NCBI RefSeq assembly: GCF_041296385.1
Contig: NC_091013.1
Span: forward strand, 70,091,563-70,155,562
Origin: Aphelocoma coerulescens
Taxonomy: Eukaryota > Chordata > Aves > Passeriformes > Corvidae
Direction of reading: 5' to 3'
DNA length: 64,000 bases
Shown here in pieces: positions 24,946-38,353 of the stretch. A program made the translations under genes and the position numbers. The notes under the pieces are model-generated. The model did no database searches and was not told the origin of the DNA. It saw nothing but the letters and a program-made list of their open reading frames with translations. The stretch's first letter is position 1; the number at the start of each line of letters is the position of its first letter.

Positions 24946-26394
24946 TCATTTAAGGATGGGAGGAAATGTTCCCTGAGGGGGTCGGTCTCTATGCTCAGAC
25001 CATGGAAGGAAAATAGAGTGACAGAAAAAAAAAAGACAAAACTTAGAGTAAATAGCTACAACATGGCTCAGAACAGAAAAGCAACTTCCATGTCTGTGTC
25101 CACAGATATGCTGCCATGTCAGTGTACATTTCTTCAAGACCATCAGTGACTGAATGAATACATTGGTTTAGTACAATGGCAAACACTTTATTGGAGGCCA
25201 GATAATAAATCAGTAAGTCGTGCTTCAGCTTATTTTGCCACCATTATTTTAAGTTTTTTCTCAGATTGAAATCTCTGTCTTGGGTATTTTCCCTCATTTT
25301 TCTGGAGTGGACCCTATGTTACTATATTGTACTTTTGCTCTGAACTCTTCAAGAAATGATTTTTTCATTCACACAAGTGTGCTGAAGTTCTTATAAAGTA
25401 TCATCTGGTAGTTTCATTAGTCTTGTTTATTTTCCCTTCCAGTTCTTACCTCACCATATAATTAGCCCACAAGATCCTGTGCTACTTAACATTCCTTTTT
25501 CAAGTAGTATTTAGTTAGCTTTTTTCCAACATGATAGCACAATCACATGAATTGTGAGTCTTTAGAGTGAGAATACATTTTAAAGAATAAAGTTTAATGA
25601 AATGCAGTAAGAAGCATGCATGACTCAGATCCACATAATCTACCGGCTTTCCCTACTTAGATTTTTCAGTTTGTTCAAAAAAGACAAGCCTGCCTGGTAA
25701 ATCTGCTTATAAACACTCATGCACTGCACTGTAGCATGCTTTGAGGCTCTCATTCACCTCCATGTTAGTGCAGACTGAAGCAGCATAATAGGAAATCAGG
25801 CCTGCTAGTTCTCATACAGTTTCTGTAATTTGTTGGTATTGTTTCTATTTCAAAATATGAATTTGGTATTTGGGAGAATGAGAATATGGCACTCTAGCAT
25901 CAGGCAATAGTTCTGAAGATTGCAAGCAGCCTGCAACATCCTTGGCTGGTATAAATTGATCTTTCCCCAATAGAGACTATGAAGGTAAAGTGATTTGTTT
26001 CAGATGAAGTTTGGCTTATGAAATATATTTCTGATCTGATAATGAACATTCACAGTACCCAAGAGCACAAAATGTTAGGCCTCTTTCTCCTGTAGACATA
26101 TCAGGTATGTAATAAGCAGTTTCTAAGAAAAACACATTGCTAGCCATATGTTGATTTACAGTCCCAAGGAATAGGATTATTTTCATGGAGACGGCAAACT
26201 GGATTTTTCCCTAAGGGTATCTACTGGTAATTCTGTCTTGAACATCCTTAGCTACCTTTATGACTGCCAAACATAAACTGTGCTCTGCTTTTCTCTTCCT
26301 GATTTTCTGCACAGTTTGCTTGTGAGATACTGAACTCTATTTTATTCTTAATTCTATTCAACTTGTAAATTCTCCTGTGGGAGGAAAAAGTTAA
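24946..26394. other. Anonymous AT-rich non-coding DNA
   Basis: No gene or repeat recognised between two CR1 fragments. Short open frames on both strands at 24883-25149 overlap each other and have no recognisable product. The left edge may hold unrecognised upstream CR1 sequence. Confidence 0.55.
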
Positions 26395-26577
26395 GAGATA
26401 GGAAGTCTCAAGGGTGACAGAGCACTGGATCAGACTGCCCAGAGGGGTTATTGGAGTATCCTTCTCTGGAGATATTCAAAACCTGCCCACATGCCATCCT
26501 GCTTTAACAGGGGGTTGTATTAGATGACCTCCAGAGATCCTTTCCAACCCAAATTAGTCTCTGACTCTGTGATTCTT
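26395..26577 (+). mobile_element. CR1 LINE 3' fragment (plus strand)
   Basis: A short, diverged CR1 3' end. Recognisable words are ggatcagactgcccagaggg, the segment around tctggagatattcaaaacc, ttagatgacctccagagatc, and the end tttccaacccaaatt followed by the degenerate tail ctgactctgtgattcttt. Divergence is higher than in the 22891-23135 copy, suggesting an older insertion. It has no coding part. Confidence 0.88.
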
Positions 26578-29500
26578 TGAAAATTAGGAGTCCAGAGAAC
26601 TGTGTGCAGTCACAAGGGGTGGCGTAAGAATGGGGATCTCTCTTCAACATTTCCTTGAAAATACCTTAGCCTCAGGATAAAGCAAGATGTTGGGTGGGGA
26701 GAGGGGTATAGTACAAGCCCAAACACTCACACATGGGCATTTTTTACTAAATTAGACACATTCACTGTAAATTCACAGCACTAAGACTGCACCCTGCTGA
26801 CTCGGGAAAAAATGTCATCCATCAAACACATGCAAATCATTATTCCTTGATACTTCTGGGTGTTACACATTCTGCCCTGAAAAAAAGGAGGAGAATATAT
26901 CAATGCCCAGGATTTCTTAGTAGGATCTGCTGATGATCTCACACCAAAACAGGGAAGAATTTTTATTATTCAGGGAACTGAGTAAAAGAAGTACAATGAA
27001 GACTGAGCTGGACAAATCAAATCAAAAAATCCCAGAAGCATGCCTAGCAGACAACCAGTGCCATGATCTCCATAAGAGAGACCAGATGAGTAGCAAGCAG
27101 TGAATTCCAGCTCAACTTGCAGCTTTCGCAGAGGCTGGGGTGGCCCAGGCTCATGTCTTCCACACTAGGCAGTGCTGAACTTCACCTTGTTCAAGTCTGT
27201 CATTTGGTTTGCTGTTCTTCCAGGACAATGTACAGTGGGCAGTAAAAGGTTGTTGAGTGAAAGGCTTTACACTCTCAAAGGCCACCATCTCAATGAAACT
27301 GGTTGCCCCCCCCCCCCATTCCCTTTGCACTCTGATTTTGGCCCCATCTCCTCTTTTGGTGGAATGTGTTCCTGATCAGCACAACAGGCTTTGAAGTGCA
27401 GCTCTATTCTGAAGAGTAACTATCCAAAAATATCGCCTACTAACTCATCAGATTTGTCACTTTAATATGTTCGGAAGCAGATCTGTCCACTTTAATGACA
27501 AGAGTAAGCTTTTATTACATTTTGCCTGAGATAACTCTATGAAGCCAATACAGCAGAAACATTGGAGTAGATTTTATTTCTTCCCAGCTGTGCAAAAACA
27601 ATTTATCAACATTCAGTCATGGACCCAATTGCCAATTCTAATTTGGAATTTCTAATTACAATCTCAGATCCACAAAGTCACCAAAGGAAGTAGATGAGTG
27701 AATTTCAGGGTCAGATTCATTTACAGACAATGATGTTCAAAATGAAGTCGTAATTTGAACAATGTAAGTTATGATAAAGCGGTAAAAAGGAGCCTAGCTT
27801 TCCAGAATTAAATTGGATCTAAAAGTCTGATAACTGTCATAAGTTTTTATCAGTAGAACATGGGGAAGACATTAAGGTATGGGATGGAGCACTATCACAG
27901 CACTTCACACTTTTAGCGATTTTCTTTTCAAAAAAATTGAAACAGCATTGTATTGTAAGTGCCACAGTGTTGGGAAACTTCTGTGCTTTCCATAAAGACA
28001 AAAAGAAAAAACCTCTTTGGGACGGCCAAAGCTTGTGAGTAACAAACAAATGGTCTAACTGACAACTCTGGGCCCACTAATGCTCTCCTAGTGCTGGCAA
28101 GGTTGTATTTTGCTGTAAAACATAAGTCTGGGTAAAACTGTTTACATTGGGGAGCAATCCTTCTTCTTCCATGCACTATGGCTTTCCTTTCTCCATTCAA
28201 CATTTTTCCTGGTGCTAAGCTGTGATTTTCCTTTGAGTCATACCTGCTGATAAAGATATGAACCTTGCAAAGTAACTCAATGTTATTGAAAAAAATCCTG
28301 GGTTCCAAAAGTCCCTTTTATTTTCATCTTACATTTTACTATCCAGTGTTATTTAAATGTCACTTTTATTAAAGTGTCAACCAAATGATGCTGTAATCAA
28401 GTGATTTCCAGGTCCTTTTTTATGCTGCTTTCTTTCTGTTTGTTATTTTAATATTAAAATATTTATTATCTACAAGAATATTGCATATGGAAAGGTTTTA
28501 ATTTTGTAAAGGGAGTTCTTTTCCCCTGCTTAAAAAGGGCACTCTGCTCTGAGATTTTGGAGCTTTAAGCAACACCAAAGGTTTAACCCCAATGTCACAA
28601 TTAAAACAATATTCTGTACTTGTAGAATATAAAAGTGAGTGATTCATAATCCCTTTCACTTTGATGAAAGCATTGGGAAGTGCTGTTCAGTGTGAATCAG
28701 AAATCAGGGAATTAAAGAAAGAGACAAAGAATGTGAGAAACTGGTTGTGGTTAGGCATCTGCTTAGTCTTCCAGCAGGTTGAAGCAGAGCCCAGTAGACC
28801 ATGGGTATCTATCCATTTAAATCTGATGGTGATGGACTATATTCTTATCCAGCACAGGGTATGATTTATTAGGAGTGACAGAATTTTTACAACCTGATGT
28901 TTGTACGTCCATTACTTGAACTGCATGAGCAAGGAAAATAATGCCACTCTGTTTATAGATATTACAAAATAGAAATGAGCAAACCTTGAAAAAATGTCTC
29001 ATATCTACCTCCTTGTTCACATAAAGCAAGTCTCTTCTAGATTTCTAGACAGAACTCTTGATGTATTATAGTTGACTGGGAAGACTTTCCAGGACAGACA
29101 AATTAAACCCTTTATTGGTTCTTTGCTAATTATGTGACTTTGGTGTTTATGAATTCCCTGAGCTAAAATGTAGTAATAAATTTTAAACCAATCTTGCAAC
29201 TTGTGACTGAAAATGGTTCAGCCTTGCCAGGGAAATGGGCAGGTGCCTCGTTCTATGCTCTCCTGGAAATTGTGGGTTTCTGGGAGGTGCCTAACTTTAA
29301 CAATTATTGTGGGCTATGAGCTGTATGAGCTGTCCTGGGTACTTTTCTACAATTGTCCCAAGTCAATGACTTTGCAATACACAAGTTCAGAACAGTCAAA
29401 AGGGACAATAAGCAACGTTAGCAAAAAGGAAAGTTCCAACTCTCTCACTCCTTCCAAGCCCTGTCCCCTTGGCATATGGTAATTTAATGCAGGATTTTTG

Positions 29501-31023
29501 ACACTGGTATGAGGACTGTGCTTCTAGAGACACAAGGGAGCCAGTCTTCAAAACTCCTCAACAAAAGTCCAATTAAATTTCTTGACAGCTGTTAAACCAT
29601 CTCAAAACAACCTTGAATACACTTTTCGTTCTTCTGGGATTAAACTGATATAATGATGGAGGAAATGTAGCAGTGCTTTTGTTTTCCAAGCCATGTTTTA
29701 AACTGCAAATGACAAAACCAGGCAACAGTGCTCCTTGAATTGTTGTATGAATTGTTGAGAGTCAGGTGTTTATGGCAGGTGAAAAAGCAGAAAGAGTACA
29801 AGCTTCATTTCCCACAGGCTTGGCTGGTCCTGCAAGGCTAAATATCAAATTCTTTTCATTCATCAACATCCAGAAGCAGTCAGAAACTGAATTCCACAAT
29901 AGATTTCTTTGGGGTCTGTAAGTTTTAGGCATGCTCATGTACTACACTAAGAATGTAATCACAAGAAGAAACTCTGCCAGAAAAAAGGGTAAGGCAAATA
30001 GTTCCCTTAGACCGGAGATGTTTATATTTACTGGCTTAATTGGATACACACTTATTAGAGTAAATAATGCAAAATCACAAAGTTCTAGCAATTCCAATGG
30101 AACCTTTGTACTTTCAAAAAAATTGCATAATGTTCCATGTCCCCCTTTTGCTACATGTTTCTATATTTTGGCTAAGTGTGTCTAAAATACTTCCTTTGCC
30201 AACTATCTCTTTATCAGCACCAGACCATAAAAACAATTTTTAAGACCGCAACCAAAGGCTGTAGGATGACAGCTGGATGGTGTAGGTGAGTGCATCATTT
30301 TCATGGAGGTGAAAAGACCTAAAGAAATATTCCTATTTTTAGCATGGACCATATAATGAAATGTTTGGCTGCATCTTTCATTCTCGTGCCCCAACAGTGG
30401 CTCTAGTTCTTTATTTAGAAGCAAAAGAAGAAACCTATCCATACAGTTCTCTTTGCCATGAGGTTTTCTTGTCCTGCTCATAAGCCCCTCCTCCAGCTGG
30501 TCCATCTGAGGCTGAGAGGGCAGCTGGGACTTCATCAGGGCTGTGCAAAGCTGTCTTCCCTTTCTATTGCTAATCCAGGAGGCAGGTATATCCCTGCATT
30601 TTCAGATACAGAAAGGATACCAAAGCCTGAAATTAATCCAGTAACCAGGCCCCTACTTAATCACCTTCTTCTGAAACCCCGCCCACCTTATGCAAAGCAG
30701 CAGCCAACTGATGGGAGAAGCCGTGAGCATTAGTGGGGCTGTGGAAATGCTGTCTTCTGTGACTTCCAGGAGGTAAATTAAGGGTTGGGGATGCTCTGGT
30801 TTTTATTTGGAAAAGCTCTTGTGCAAGAAAATAGTTTGAGAATGCATTAAATAAAGCAGACATTGTGATGAAATAAACATCAGAAAGGCAGTTTGACTGC
30901 AAGGTAAACTTTATGTGGTCTTCATTCAATGGGAATTTTTGGAAACAGTAAAATTTAAAGCATTGGAAACTGTATTTTTCTTGGTTCTTGGTTCTTTTTA
31001 AATAAAGTATATTACATATATAT
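26578..31023. other. Anonymous AT-rich non-coding DNA
   Basis: No gene recognised. It contains a 12-base C run at 27306-27317. Open frames at 27928-28308 (126 codons, minus) and 30203-30535 (110 codons, minus) have no recognisable domains and lack exon context. A GC-richer patch near 30460-30780 has a frame on both strands and is likewise unassigned. Confidence 0.55.
27306..27317 (+). repeat. C homopolymer, 12 bases
   Basis: Twelve consecutive C bases, rare in this AT-rich background. The length is likely to be unstable and prone to sequencing error. Confidence 0.9.
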
Positions 31024-31026
31024 TTT

Positions 31027-31063
31027 ACACACACACACATATATATACATATATATATATATG
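31027..31063. repeat. CA/TA compound microsatellite
   Basis: A run of CA units passes into TA units with one interruption. It supplies the Ile/Tyr/Val/Cys-rich part of a 166-codon minus-strand open frame (30657-31157), which is therefore not a credible gene. Confidence 0.9.
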
Positions 31064-32159
31064 TAAAAATACAAGCCATGAGTATTTTCCAGTGATGCCT
31101 CCATCTTTTTCTAGTACTCCATTTCTGTCCCTGAAAAAGCTGAAAGGAGTCATACACATTTGAATATTGGCCTCCCTACAGTGATTCTCAGTAAAGATAG
31201 AAATCAGTGTCAATGGTGATGATGCTTTTTCATAGTATAGACACCTGCCCACTAGAGACTGGACTGAAGCCAGCAGATAGTACTCATGATATCCAACCAC
31301 TTCGGTGCTGGACAGTATTCAAGTCAGTGACACAAAACAAAAAGCTCAGCTGCCCTTTACAAATCACCCAAAACTTGTTGTCTCCCTGAATATATATAAT
31401 TCCTCAACATTGATTAAAATAGCTTCATTAAAAAATGTATTCAAGGGCCCTGGAGTTTTAGCCTCTGATGCTTTTTTTGTAGGCCAAAGAGTACTTGTTC
31501 TACAGGATTGAAGGAGGATTAATCAGCAAATTGGCTGCAACTTCCTTCACAAACAGTATGTTGATTTCTAACTACTGTATTTTAATAGTATCTCTGAGCC
31601 TGAGACTTGATTTTGTGGCATTCAGCATGTGACTCATGTTCTCTTATAACTTTGAATGATGCATTTGATCTTGTCTTCCAATTTTAGTTTTTACCCCCAA
31701 AGATCTCAGTCAGTCCTAAATAAAACCAACCAGTATGCTTCTAAGGTTCTTTTGCTTGTTTTATTTTCTTAATATTCATGAGGACTCAGAGACCCCAGTC
31801 CAGCCCCAGATGGAGTACTTGTGTCTACCTGACCACCTCTCATACTCTCAGCATCTGTCTTAAAGTGTCTCTTTTTCTCTCCAAGTTTGCTTCCCTTTTG
31901 AGGCTTCAGAGTCTTGCTTTGCTCACTGAGTGGAATGGATGTCTTTTTGAATGCTTATCCATCAGGAAATCTACCAACTACTCTACTACACTGGCTCTGT
32001 GTGCTGCCACACCAATGCATAAAAAGCATTGTGACCCGGGTTGGGAAAAACCTTTCTGCATGTGAACCTCTGGCAGATGAATTGCTCCAGTACTTTCATG
32101 TGCCTGATTTACTCCCCTTTCATGCTATTTATAGGACTACAGGACAGCTCAGTTTGCAA
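31064..32159. other. Anonymous non-coding DNA
   Basis: No gene or named repeat recognised. Overlapping plus-strand frames of 60-95 codons occur between 31207 and 32177, without known domains. Confidence 0.55.
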
Positions 32160-32800
32160 GGGACTTCTTATATCTAATGCAACCTCCTGCCCCATGCAGA
32201 GGTAGCTTTCAGCTCAGCATCCTCCCACCACACACCACAAAAGGGTCTGGCTCCATCCTCTCTGTAGGTGCCCAGGGGCTGCTGTTGGGTGCCCCCAAAG
32301 CTGTGTCCTCACCAGGCTGAACAAGTCCAGGTCCCTCCTCAGCTTCTCCTCACAGCGTAACTTCTCTTCCTCCTCCGACTGTAGTGGCCTCAACTGAACT
32401 CCTTCCAGTTTATCAATGTTTTTCTTGAACTGGGGAGCCAAAAATGGATCCAGTAGCCTAAATGTAGTGTAACAAATGCTGAGCTGAGGGGGTAATCACT
32501 TCCTTTGCTCTGCTGGCTGTTTCTATTCATAAAGCCCAGGATATTGCTGCTGCCAGATCCACTGCTAGCTCGTACCCAGCTCACCATCTACCAAACCCAA
32601 AGAGCACCTACAACAGAGCTGCCCCACAGCAGAGCCAATCCATCCCCATAGTTCTCCCTGCCTAGGGGCAGAACTTCATTTTTCCTTATCCAATTTCAAG
32701 AGGTTGCTGTTGTCTGTTCCTCTGAGCTGCTCACCACAGCTCTACCCTCGAGCATGTTGACTGCACCCACACTTGGGTGTCAGCTGCAAAACTTCCACAG
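32160..32800 (-). mobile_element. CR1 LINE fragment, about 640 bp (minus strand)
   Basis: The longest CR1 piece in the window. On the plus strand it shows the reverse complement of CR1 3' ORF2 sequence. Recognisable words in order are cttatatctaatgcaacc, ctggctccatcctctctgta, ccaggctgaacaagtccagg, ttcttgaactggggagcc, gctggctgtttctattcat and a terminal block like cttgggtgtcagctgcaaaa. It is heavily diverged with internal stops and small indels. No reverse-transcriptase open frame survives. The extreme 3' tail repeats are not seen, so the copy is probably broken or deleted at that end. Confidence 0.85.
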
Positions 32801-33901
32801 TTTGTTTAGGCAGTTTCTTCTCTCTTCTCACCACCTCCTTCTTGCTAGATCCTATTTGTTTTCATCTTATCTGCTTACTAAACACAAGGTAAATGGCAGC
32901 CTGTTCTGCTGTTTGAGCTGACAAGCAGAAGTCTCCCTTGTTTAATCCAGACCACACTCCTTACACAATCCTTTTTCATTCATAATATCCAACCACATGG
33001 ACCTGGAGAATGTAAATTTCCTTGCTGCTGCAACAAGGCATTTTTCTAACAGCAGTGTAAAACCTTAATCACAGGCTACAGTGTACTTTTGCAATGCATC
33101 AGTAAGACCAAATGCCAGCTCTTTCCGTGCCAGCTGATTAGTCTAATCTCAGGAAAACCAGCTAGTGAACTGGGCTAGAAGAGTATTTCCAAACTGGATT
33201 CCATTCTCTGATATGCAAATAGTTCTTAAAAACTTTTCAAAATATTACTTTTATTTTAATGAGTAGATTTTTTTCTCTTGTCTCATGCAGGATTTTGTTA
33301 TCTTAATAAACATGCATTTTAAACTGATAATTCTTGTATGAATGGGGTTCACAGATTCTGACAATTTTAAAGGAAGATTTGGTCCTCCTATCTTTGCTTT
33401 AGTTTTCTGGTTTATCATGCTAATTAAAGGATCATTAATTTCAAACACATTAATATATGCAGAACTCCCTGTAAATACAAAACTCAAAGCTCAATTACTG
33501 TTCCAATTTTGCTGTTCCCCTGTGTAAAAAATAGGGTAGGGGTCACTTTGTCTAAAAATACACAGAGTGTATTTTCCAGCTCATATATGTGTCAGCAAGT
33601 ATTTGTGGATCAAAATAGGGTAACACCAAATAGATGATACTAAAAATGTCAACGAAAACATTAGAATGGAAATACACCACCTATTTGTTTGTCAGCCAAG
33701 TAACAAACCTGAACCAATGCTTTTCCTTTGCCAACCCTTTCTGGGGTTTTTTTCAAGCCTGTGTAGCATTAAAGAGGAAATCATGCATTCTGTGTGCCTA
33801 TAAATATTCACATACCCCATTTCCCTCAGCTGCTCTTTTGTCCCCTGACTGAGATATATGGATGTTCACCTCAAAAGCAAATGCCTGACTGTCATTATTC
33901 A

Positions 33902-34084
33902 TGTCTGAATGCCAGCTCCAGAGCAAGGAGAAGCCAAGGCTCTTGAAATAAGCAGCCGCCAGGGGAAGCTTCGAATAGCATCCCGGAACTGCACCTCTGA
34001 CAGTGGCCTCTTGACGACGAGGCTGTTCCCCTCCAGAAGGCCACAGCTGAAGAGGTAAATCAGTGTCAGGCTCAGGATCTGTCT
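33902..34084 (-). other. Open minus-strand frame with secretory-peptide look (unproven)
   Basis: A 61-codon frame on the minus strand is open from after a TAA at 34085-34087 to a TGA at 33899-33901, with no ATG. Reading from 34078 it begins with a hydrophobic run (ILSLTLIYLFSCGLLEG). A dibasic KR follows at residues 23-24 of that run, then PLSEVQFRDAIRSFPWRLL. This resembles the layout of a small prepro-hormone (signal, pro-part, KR cleavage, peptide). A 102-codon ATG-started frame overlaps it in another phase (33798-34106). A possible acceptor (ctcttcag on the minus strand) lies inside the hydrophobic part, which argues against it. I do not recognise a family, and chance is the leading explanation. 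Confidence 0.15.
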
Positions 34085-37000
34085 TTATCCTTTCTCCAGA
34101 CATCAATTGTTGGTTTTATTGGCATTATCCAAAACAAAGCTACAAATATAATAGTATCAACCAAAGGATACTAAAGACAGCAGTGAAAGCATTATCTAGA
34201 AATACAATTCCTATTTATTTGTCAGTCCCACCCAGAATGAGGTCTGCTGCCTTCTTTTTCCAAGAGTGACTCAACGTTATACATGCTTTGGGATCCCTGG
34301 GGCAATCAAATTGTTGGATGCCATCTCCCAATGTTCCCCAGAGAATAAGGAATTGCAGGCTGATTCTTGTAGCTGAGTACATCTTATTTGAGCATATTTA
34401 CCTTCTCCAGCCTTCATTTGCTACCTCAGATTGGAATAAATTAGCATTATTTGCCCTAGGTGTCTATAGGGCTCCCAGAAAAATACACCAGCTAGAGACT
34501 GGTTGGGAAATGAGTTGTCAGTGGCCATTGTCTTTCTGAACTTTGCCTTTGCTATAGCTGTGAAGTGCTGCATGTTGGCTGTGCCACTAGCCTTGCATGT
34601 CTTTGATGACGGTAATCCTCTGTGCTTTGCCTTTTCTCAGAACAAACACTGAAATCCATCAAACAGCTTTATTTGTTATGACCCTATGCAAGGGTCCGTT
34701 TCAGTTGTGCATTGCTAAAGCACGTATCTAGAGTGGTAAACACAAATGTGGTTGCACCAAAAATGAACACACCTAAAATAAGGTGAAGGTCCTCAGATGC
34801 TATCCTGATTGATATTGCAGCAGTACATGTACAAATGAATAGTAGTAGATATTTGAGTTAGCTTTTGTATAGGAACAACCCCCTGGAAAGAAGGAAAAGA
34901 TCTCGAGCTCCTAGAAGCTCAAAACAGAGACATTTCTTATGCCCACTGGATCTTCTTGCTGTGAGTAGTTAGCTCTAGTTTTGATATAGAGAAAAAAGTG
35001 TGATTAGCATGAGAAAACTTACTTTGGATTGCATAAGAAACACCTATAAGATCTGAGACAGTCCCATCAAGCACAGATATAAAGCACCCAAGAGCCCTGT
35101 TTCTCAGCTTGCTGTGTTTTTCAAATAGAAAATGTACCACATTTATCAGATCCCTTTCCATTTGCAGCATGAATTGTTGCCCTCAGTTTATTCTGTAGGT
35201 CTTCAATTTTTTCAAAAGCAATTCACTGTCAACTCTTTCTCTGCACGAGAAAGAGAAGATGGAGAGAAAAGGACAGGCTGAGGATGCCACGCTGCTCTTT
35301 GCACTGACAAATTCTCTCACCACACTGCTTGGAACAAGCAATATAACCAGTAATGGCTTTGGTAATCACAAGGCCCCATGTTACATTGCAGTCTGGCCTC
35401 TCTCTAACAAGGTCATTTAATACCCTAGAAAATCAGCCCAAAGATAAATATTTTTCAGTACCTCAAAGAAAAACTATTAGGTTTAATTTCTCTCTTAAAG
35501 ACATTTGCAAGAACATGCTTGAGAAATTATTGCCACTGAATGATCAAAATCATGTTTTCAGTATAAGGTCATATGAGACATGAAGACACTTTCTGTTTTG
35601 TAATTCATAATGGCAACTTTTAGGACCTCCTAGGATCTTCTGTCTCCAATATTGAGAAACTGGATCACAAAAAATACTCATGGTAACTGCAAAATGGTCC
35701 TGGAACATAGCGAATGTGTTTTATTTCAGTTTTATAAACGTGAATTTGTCTTGCAGACAGACACAATTCTTACTGTTACACACTGAGGAGAAGAAGGCAG
35801 AAGAGGGAACAGAAATTTTGGGTGGAAGTCACCTCAGCACTTCAAATATTAAATATCCAGTATAAAATAAGCTCTGAGAGAGCAAGAGAGAGGTCTCCCA
35901 AGCACAGTACATCACACACTAAGATAGATGGCTGGGGCATGCTGCCCGCCAAAGATGTCTCTCCCCACTGGTCGTGTCAGGAGCTGAGCCAGCCTGAACA
36001 AACAGCATTTTGACAGCTGAAGCCTGAAGTCTTCCCTTTAGTACTGCCACTTCCAAGGTGACCGTGGGAGTACCTACCCACTGGGCTGTCTCCTTGTGCA
36101 ACCTAGGTCAGTTCTCCAGGCAGTTTATTTCCAAAAAATGAAGCAGTAACTACATCACAACTGGCCATTGTGTTCCATCCTTAAATCAAAACTATTTTGC
36201 TAATCAAGATACAAGTTACAATTTCACAGAAGAAATAAATGTTCTTGAACATAACCAACATAATTATATCTATTATCTAGTACTTTAGATGAATCTGCTC
36301 TGTAGTCTCCTCTGAGCAAATGTACAGAGTTCAGTCTGTATTTATTTTTAGGGGATAGACTGTGCTAGCCAGAAGAGAAGACCAATACTGAAACTGCAAA
36401 GATATAACTCACAGATCTTGTGTCCCACACAAAGAGGTGTCTTCAGTAGAGTCAAAATACTGTTGATTTATTTGCAACAGCTTTTCTCTATCTCCTGCCA
36501 TGAGTCCCAAAGGAAGACAAGGAGTCGTGCTATTCTGCTTACTCATGCAGAGGAAACTAAAATCTCTTATGCAATAATAAATGCACTATGAAAGGCCTAA
36601 TGCCAATCTAATCACTCTGCAAATCTTGATCTTAAGTGGCAAAAATACCTGTGTTTCTCAGTGACAAAATCCAACACTGAAGCCACGTGGGGATGAGGAA
36701 TACAAGTGCTTTAATATGTCTCGTTCCCCCTTCTGTTCTGAAGTCTTGGTTGCAAAGCCTGGTGCCTGTCTGCATTAGTAAGAAGTGATGTGTAATAGGA
36801 ATGAATCCACAGAGTGGGACAGCTGATGTTAAGGATCTGCAGGACCCATTACCCCTGTTTCAGGGAGTAGTACCTCAGGTCAGTCTAGTCTCATCCCAAG
36901 GACTAAATGGGACAACTGGCTGCAACACACTAAAGGCTCTCCTGAAGCACATAATTTTGTTTACTTCAACAAATAGCAGTCCACCTTTTTGAGAGACTGG

Positions 37001-38075
37001 TCCACAACCCAGAGCAAGGTAACAGGGACAAACAGTCTGCACTAAAGTATTGATCTAGATTCACCAGGCATTGTTTTCACCAACTTGTTGGCAAAAAAAA
37101 CCTACATGACTGAAGAGCTGACTCTCTGTGGCTTAGTCTACACTACTGAAATTAGATTGTCAAAGCTACCTAACAAACAGGCAGCTCATACCCATAAAAC
37201 GAACTATTTTCTAGGCAGCGCTACACCATATTTCTAAACACCACCCTTTATTTTGGCATCTTTTACCAGAATAAACTGAATATGTTTACATTCCCACACT
37301 CCGAGCTACCTTAGCTTCTTCAGCAAGAACTTTACATTTAGATATTTCATAAAGAAGTCTGCACCATTCTGAACCAAGAAAAAAATATCCAGGAAGGAAT
37401 CAAGGTGCCTAAACCTTTCCCTGGTGAAACAGAACATTTTCATAAGCACATTTCATTCCAGCAAAACATAATTGACCTCACACACTGAACGCCTTCTCCT
37501 TGCCAGTCTTATCTTCACTAATCGGATATTTGTGTGAGCTAGAATCTGCTTTGTGTAATACTTAAATAATCATGGAAGGAATGTGGCCCAACTGTGAGAA
37601 ACCTTTATTCCACTCTTCCCCTTCCCATAATGCAGGTGCACATAACAACATAGTGCAAAACTTTTAACATATCTTACGTTTGACCTCTTGTGCTCTTTAG
37701 CTCCTGTTGGTACATAACCAGTTCCCTGTGTCACAATACACATTAATTACCTTCGTGTTCTTCATAGCATTCGGTTACTTGAGAAGCAGACAACAAGCCT
37801 GTTTTGATATCTGAGGTCTGGATCCAATAAAAGATACATGTACTTGAAAATAAGAAAATAACACTCTGCAAGGCCTCTGCCAGGACTTCTGGCTCTTGGG
37901 GTGGAACCCATAGCTGAGATTTGGCCACAAAAGGGCAATTATAAGACATGCTACATTCTAAATCTTGTCATTAGGAGACACCAAAGACAATGAAAGGTCT
38001 CAAATCCTGTCCCTCAGCAGAGTTTAACTGAGGCAAGACTGGAGGAATATACACCTTCATATATATTTTCACATC

Positions 38076-38116
38076 CATACACACACACACATACATATAT
38101 AGATATGTATGCATGC
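38076..38116. repeat. CA/TA compound microsatellite
   Basis: A CA run followed by imperfect ATAT/ATGT units ending in gcatgcag. It is similar in type to the one at 31027-31063 but independent. Confidence 0.85.
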
Positions 38117-38336
38117 AGTCTGGATCCACAGCGCGGTGTCCTGCTCACTAGAAAGGAACCTACAGTCAGTTTTGCAAAGATACAGACAGTCCCTTCTTTG
38201 CAGCAGCAGGTTTGAAAGTGCCAACATGGCTATGAAGAAAGTAGGAAACCAAGGCAACTTCCTTGTTCAGCTTGTGTGGTTACAGACAGCACCTTCTGGG
38301 ACTTTCTTCAATGTCTGTAAGAAAGAAAGTTAATCT

Positions 38337-38353
38337 GGATGTGGTCAGTTGTC
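38337..38353 (+). repeat. Left copy of a short tandem repeat split by an LTR
   Basis: ggatgtggtcagt at 38337-38349 recurs at 38800-38812, just beyond the LTR at 38354-38792. Without the LTR and one tgtc duplication the two copies would be tandem with a period of about 20 bp. This shows the LTR landed inside a pre-existing duplication. Confidence 0.7.

Larger units (their letters stand above)
32801..38353. other. Non-coding DNA with regulatory-looking segment and a GC-richer patch
   Basis: No confirmed gene. 33180-33520 is AT-rich with an exact octamer (atgcaaat, 33213-33220) and several TAAT words; see findings. 33900-34085 is GC- and CpG-richer and open on the minus strand in more than one frame. 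A CA/TA microsatellite lies at 38076-38116. The rest (34110-38075) holds only short frames with no domains. Confidence 0.55.

Noticed and set aside
30657..31157. 166-codon minus-strand open frame, the longest in the window
   Set aside because: Its middle is translated CA/TA microsatellite and the rest has no recognisable domain or exon context.
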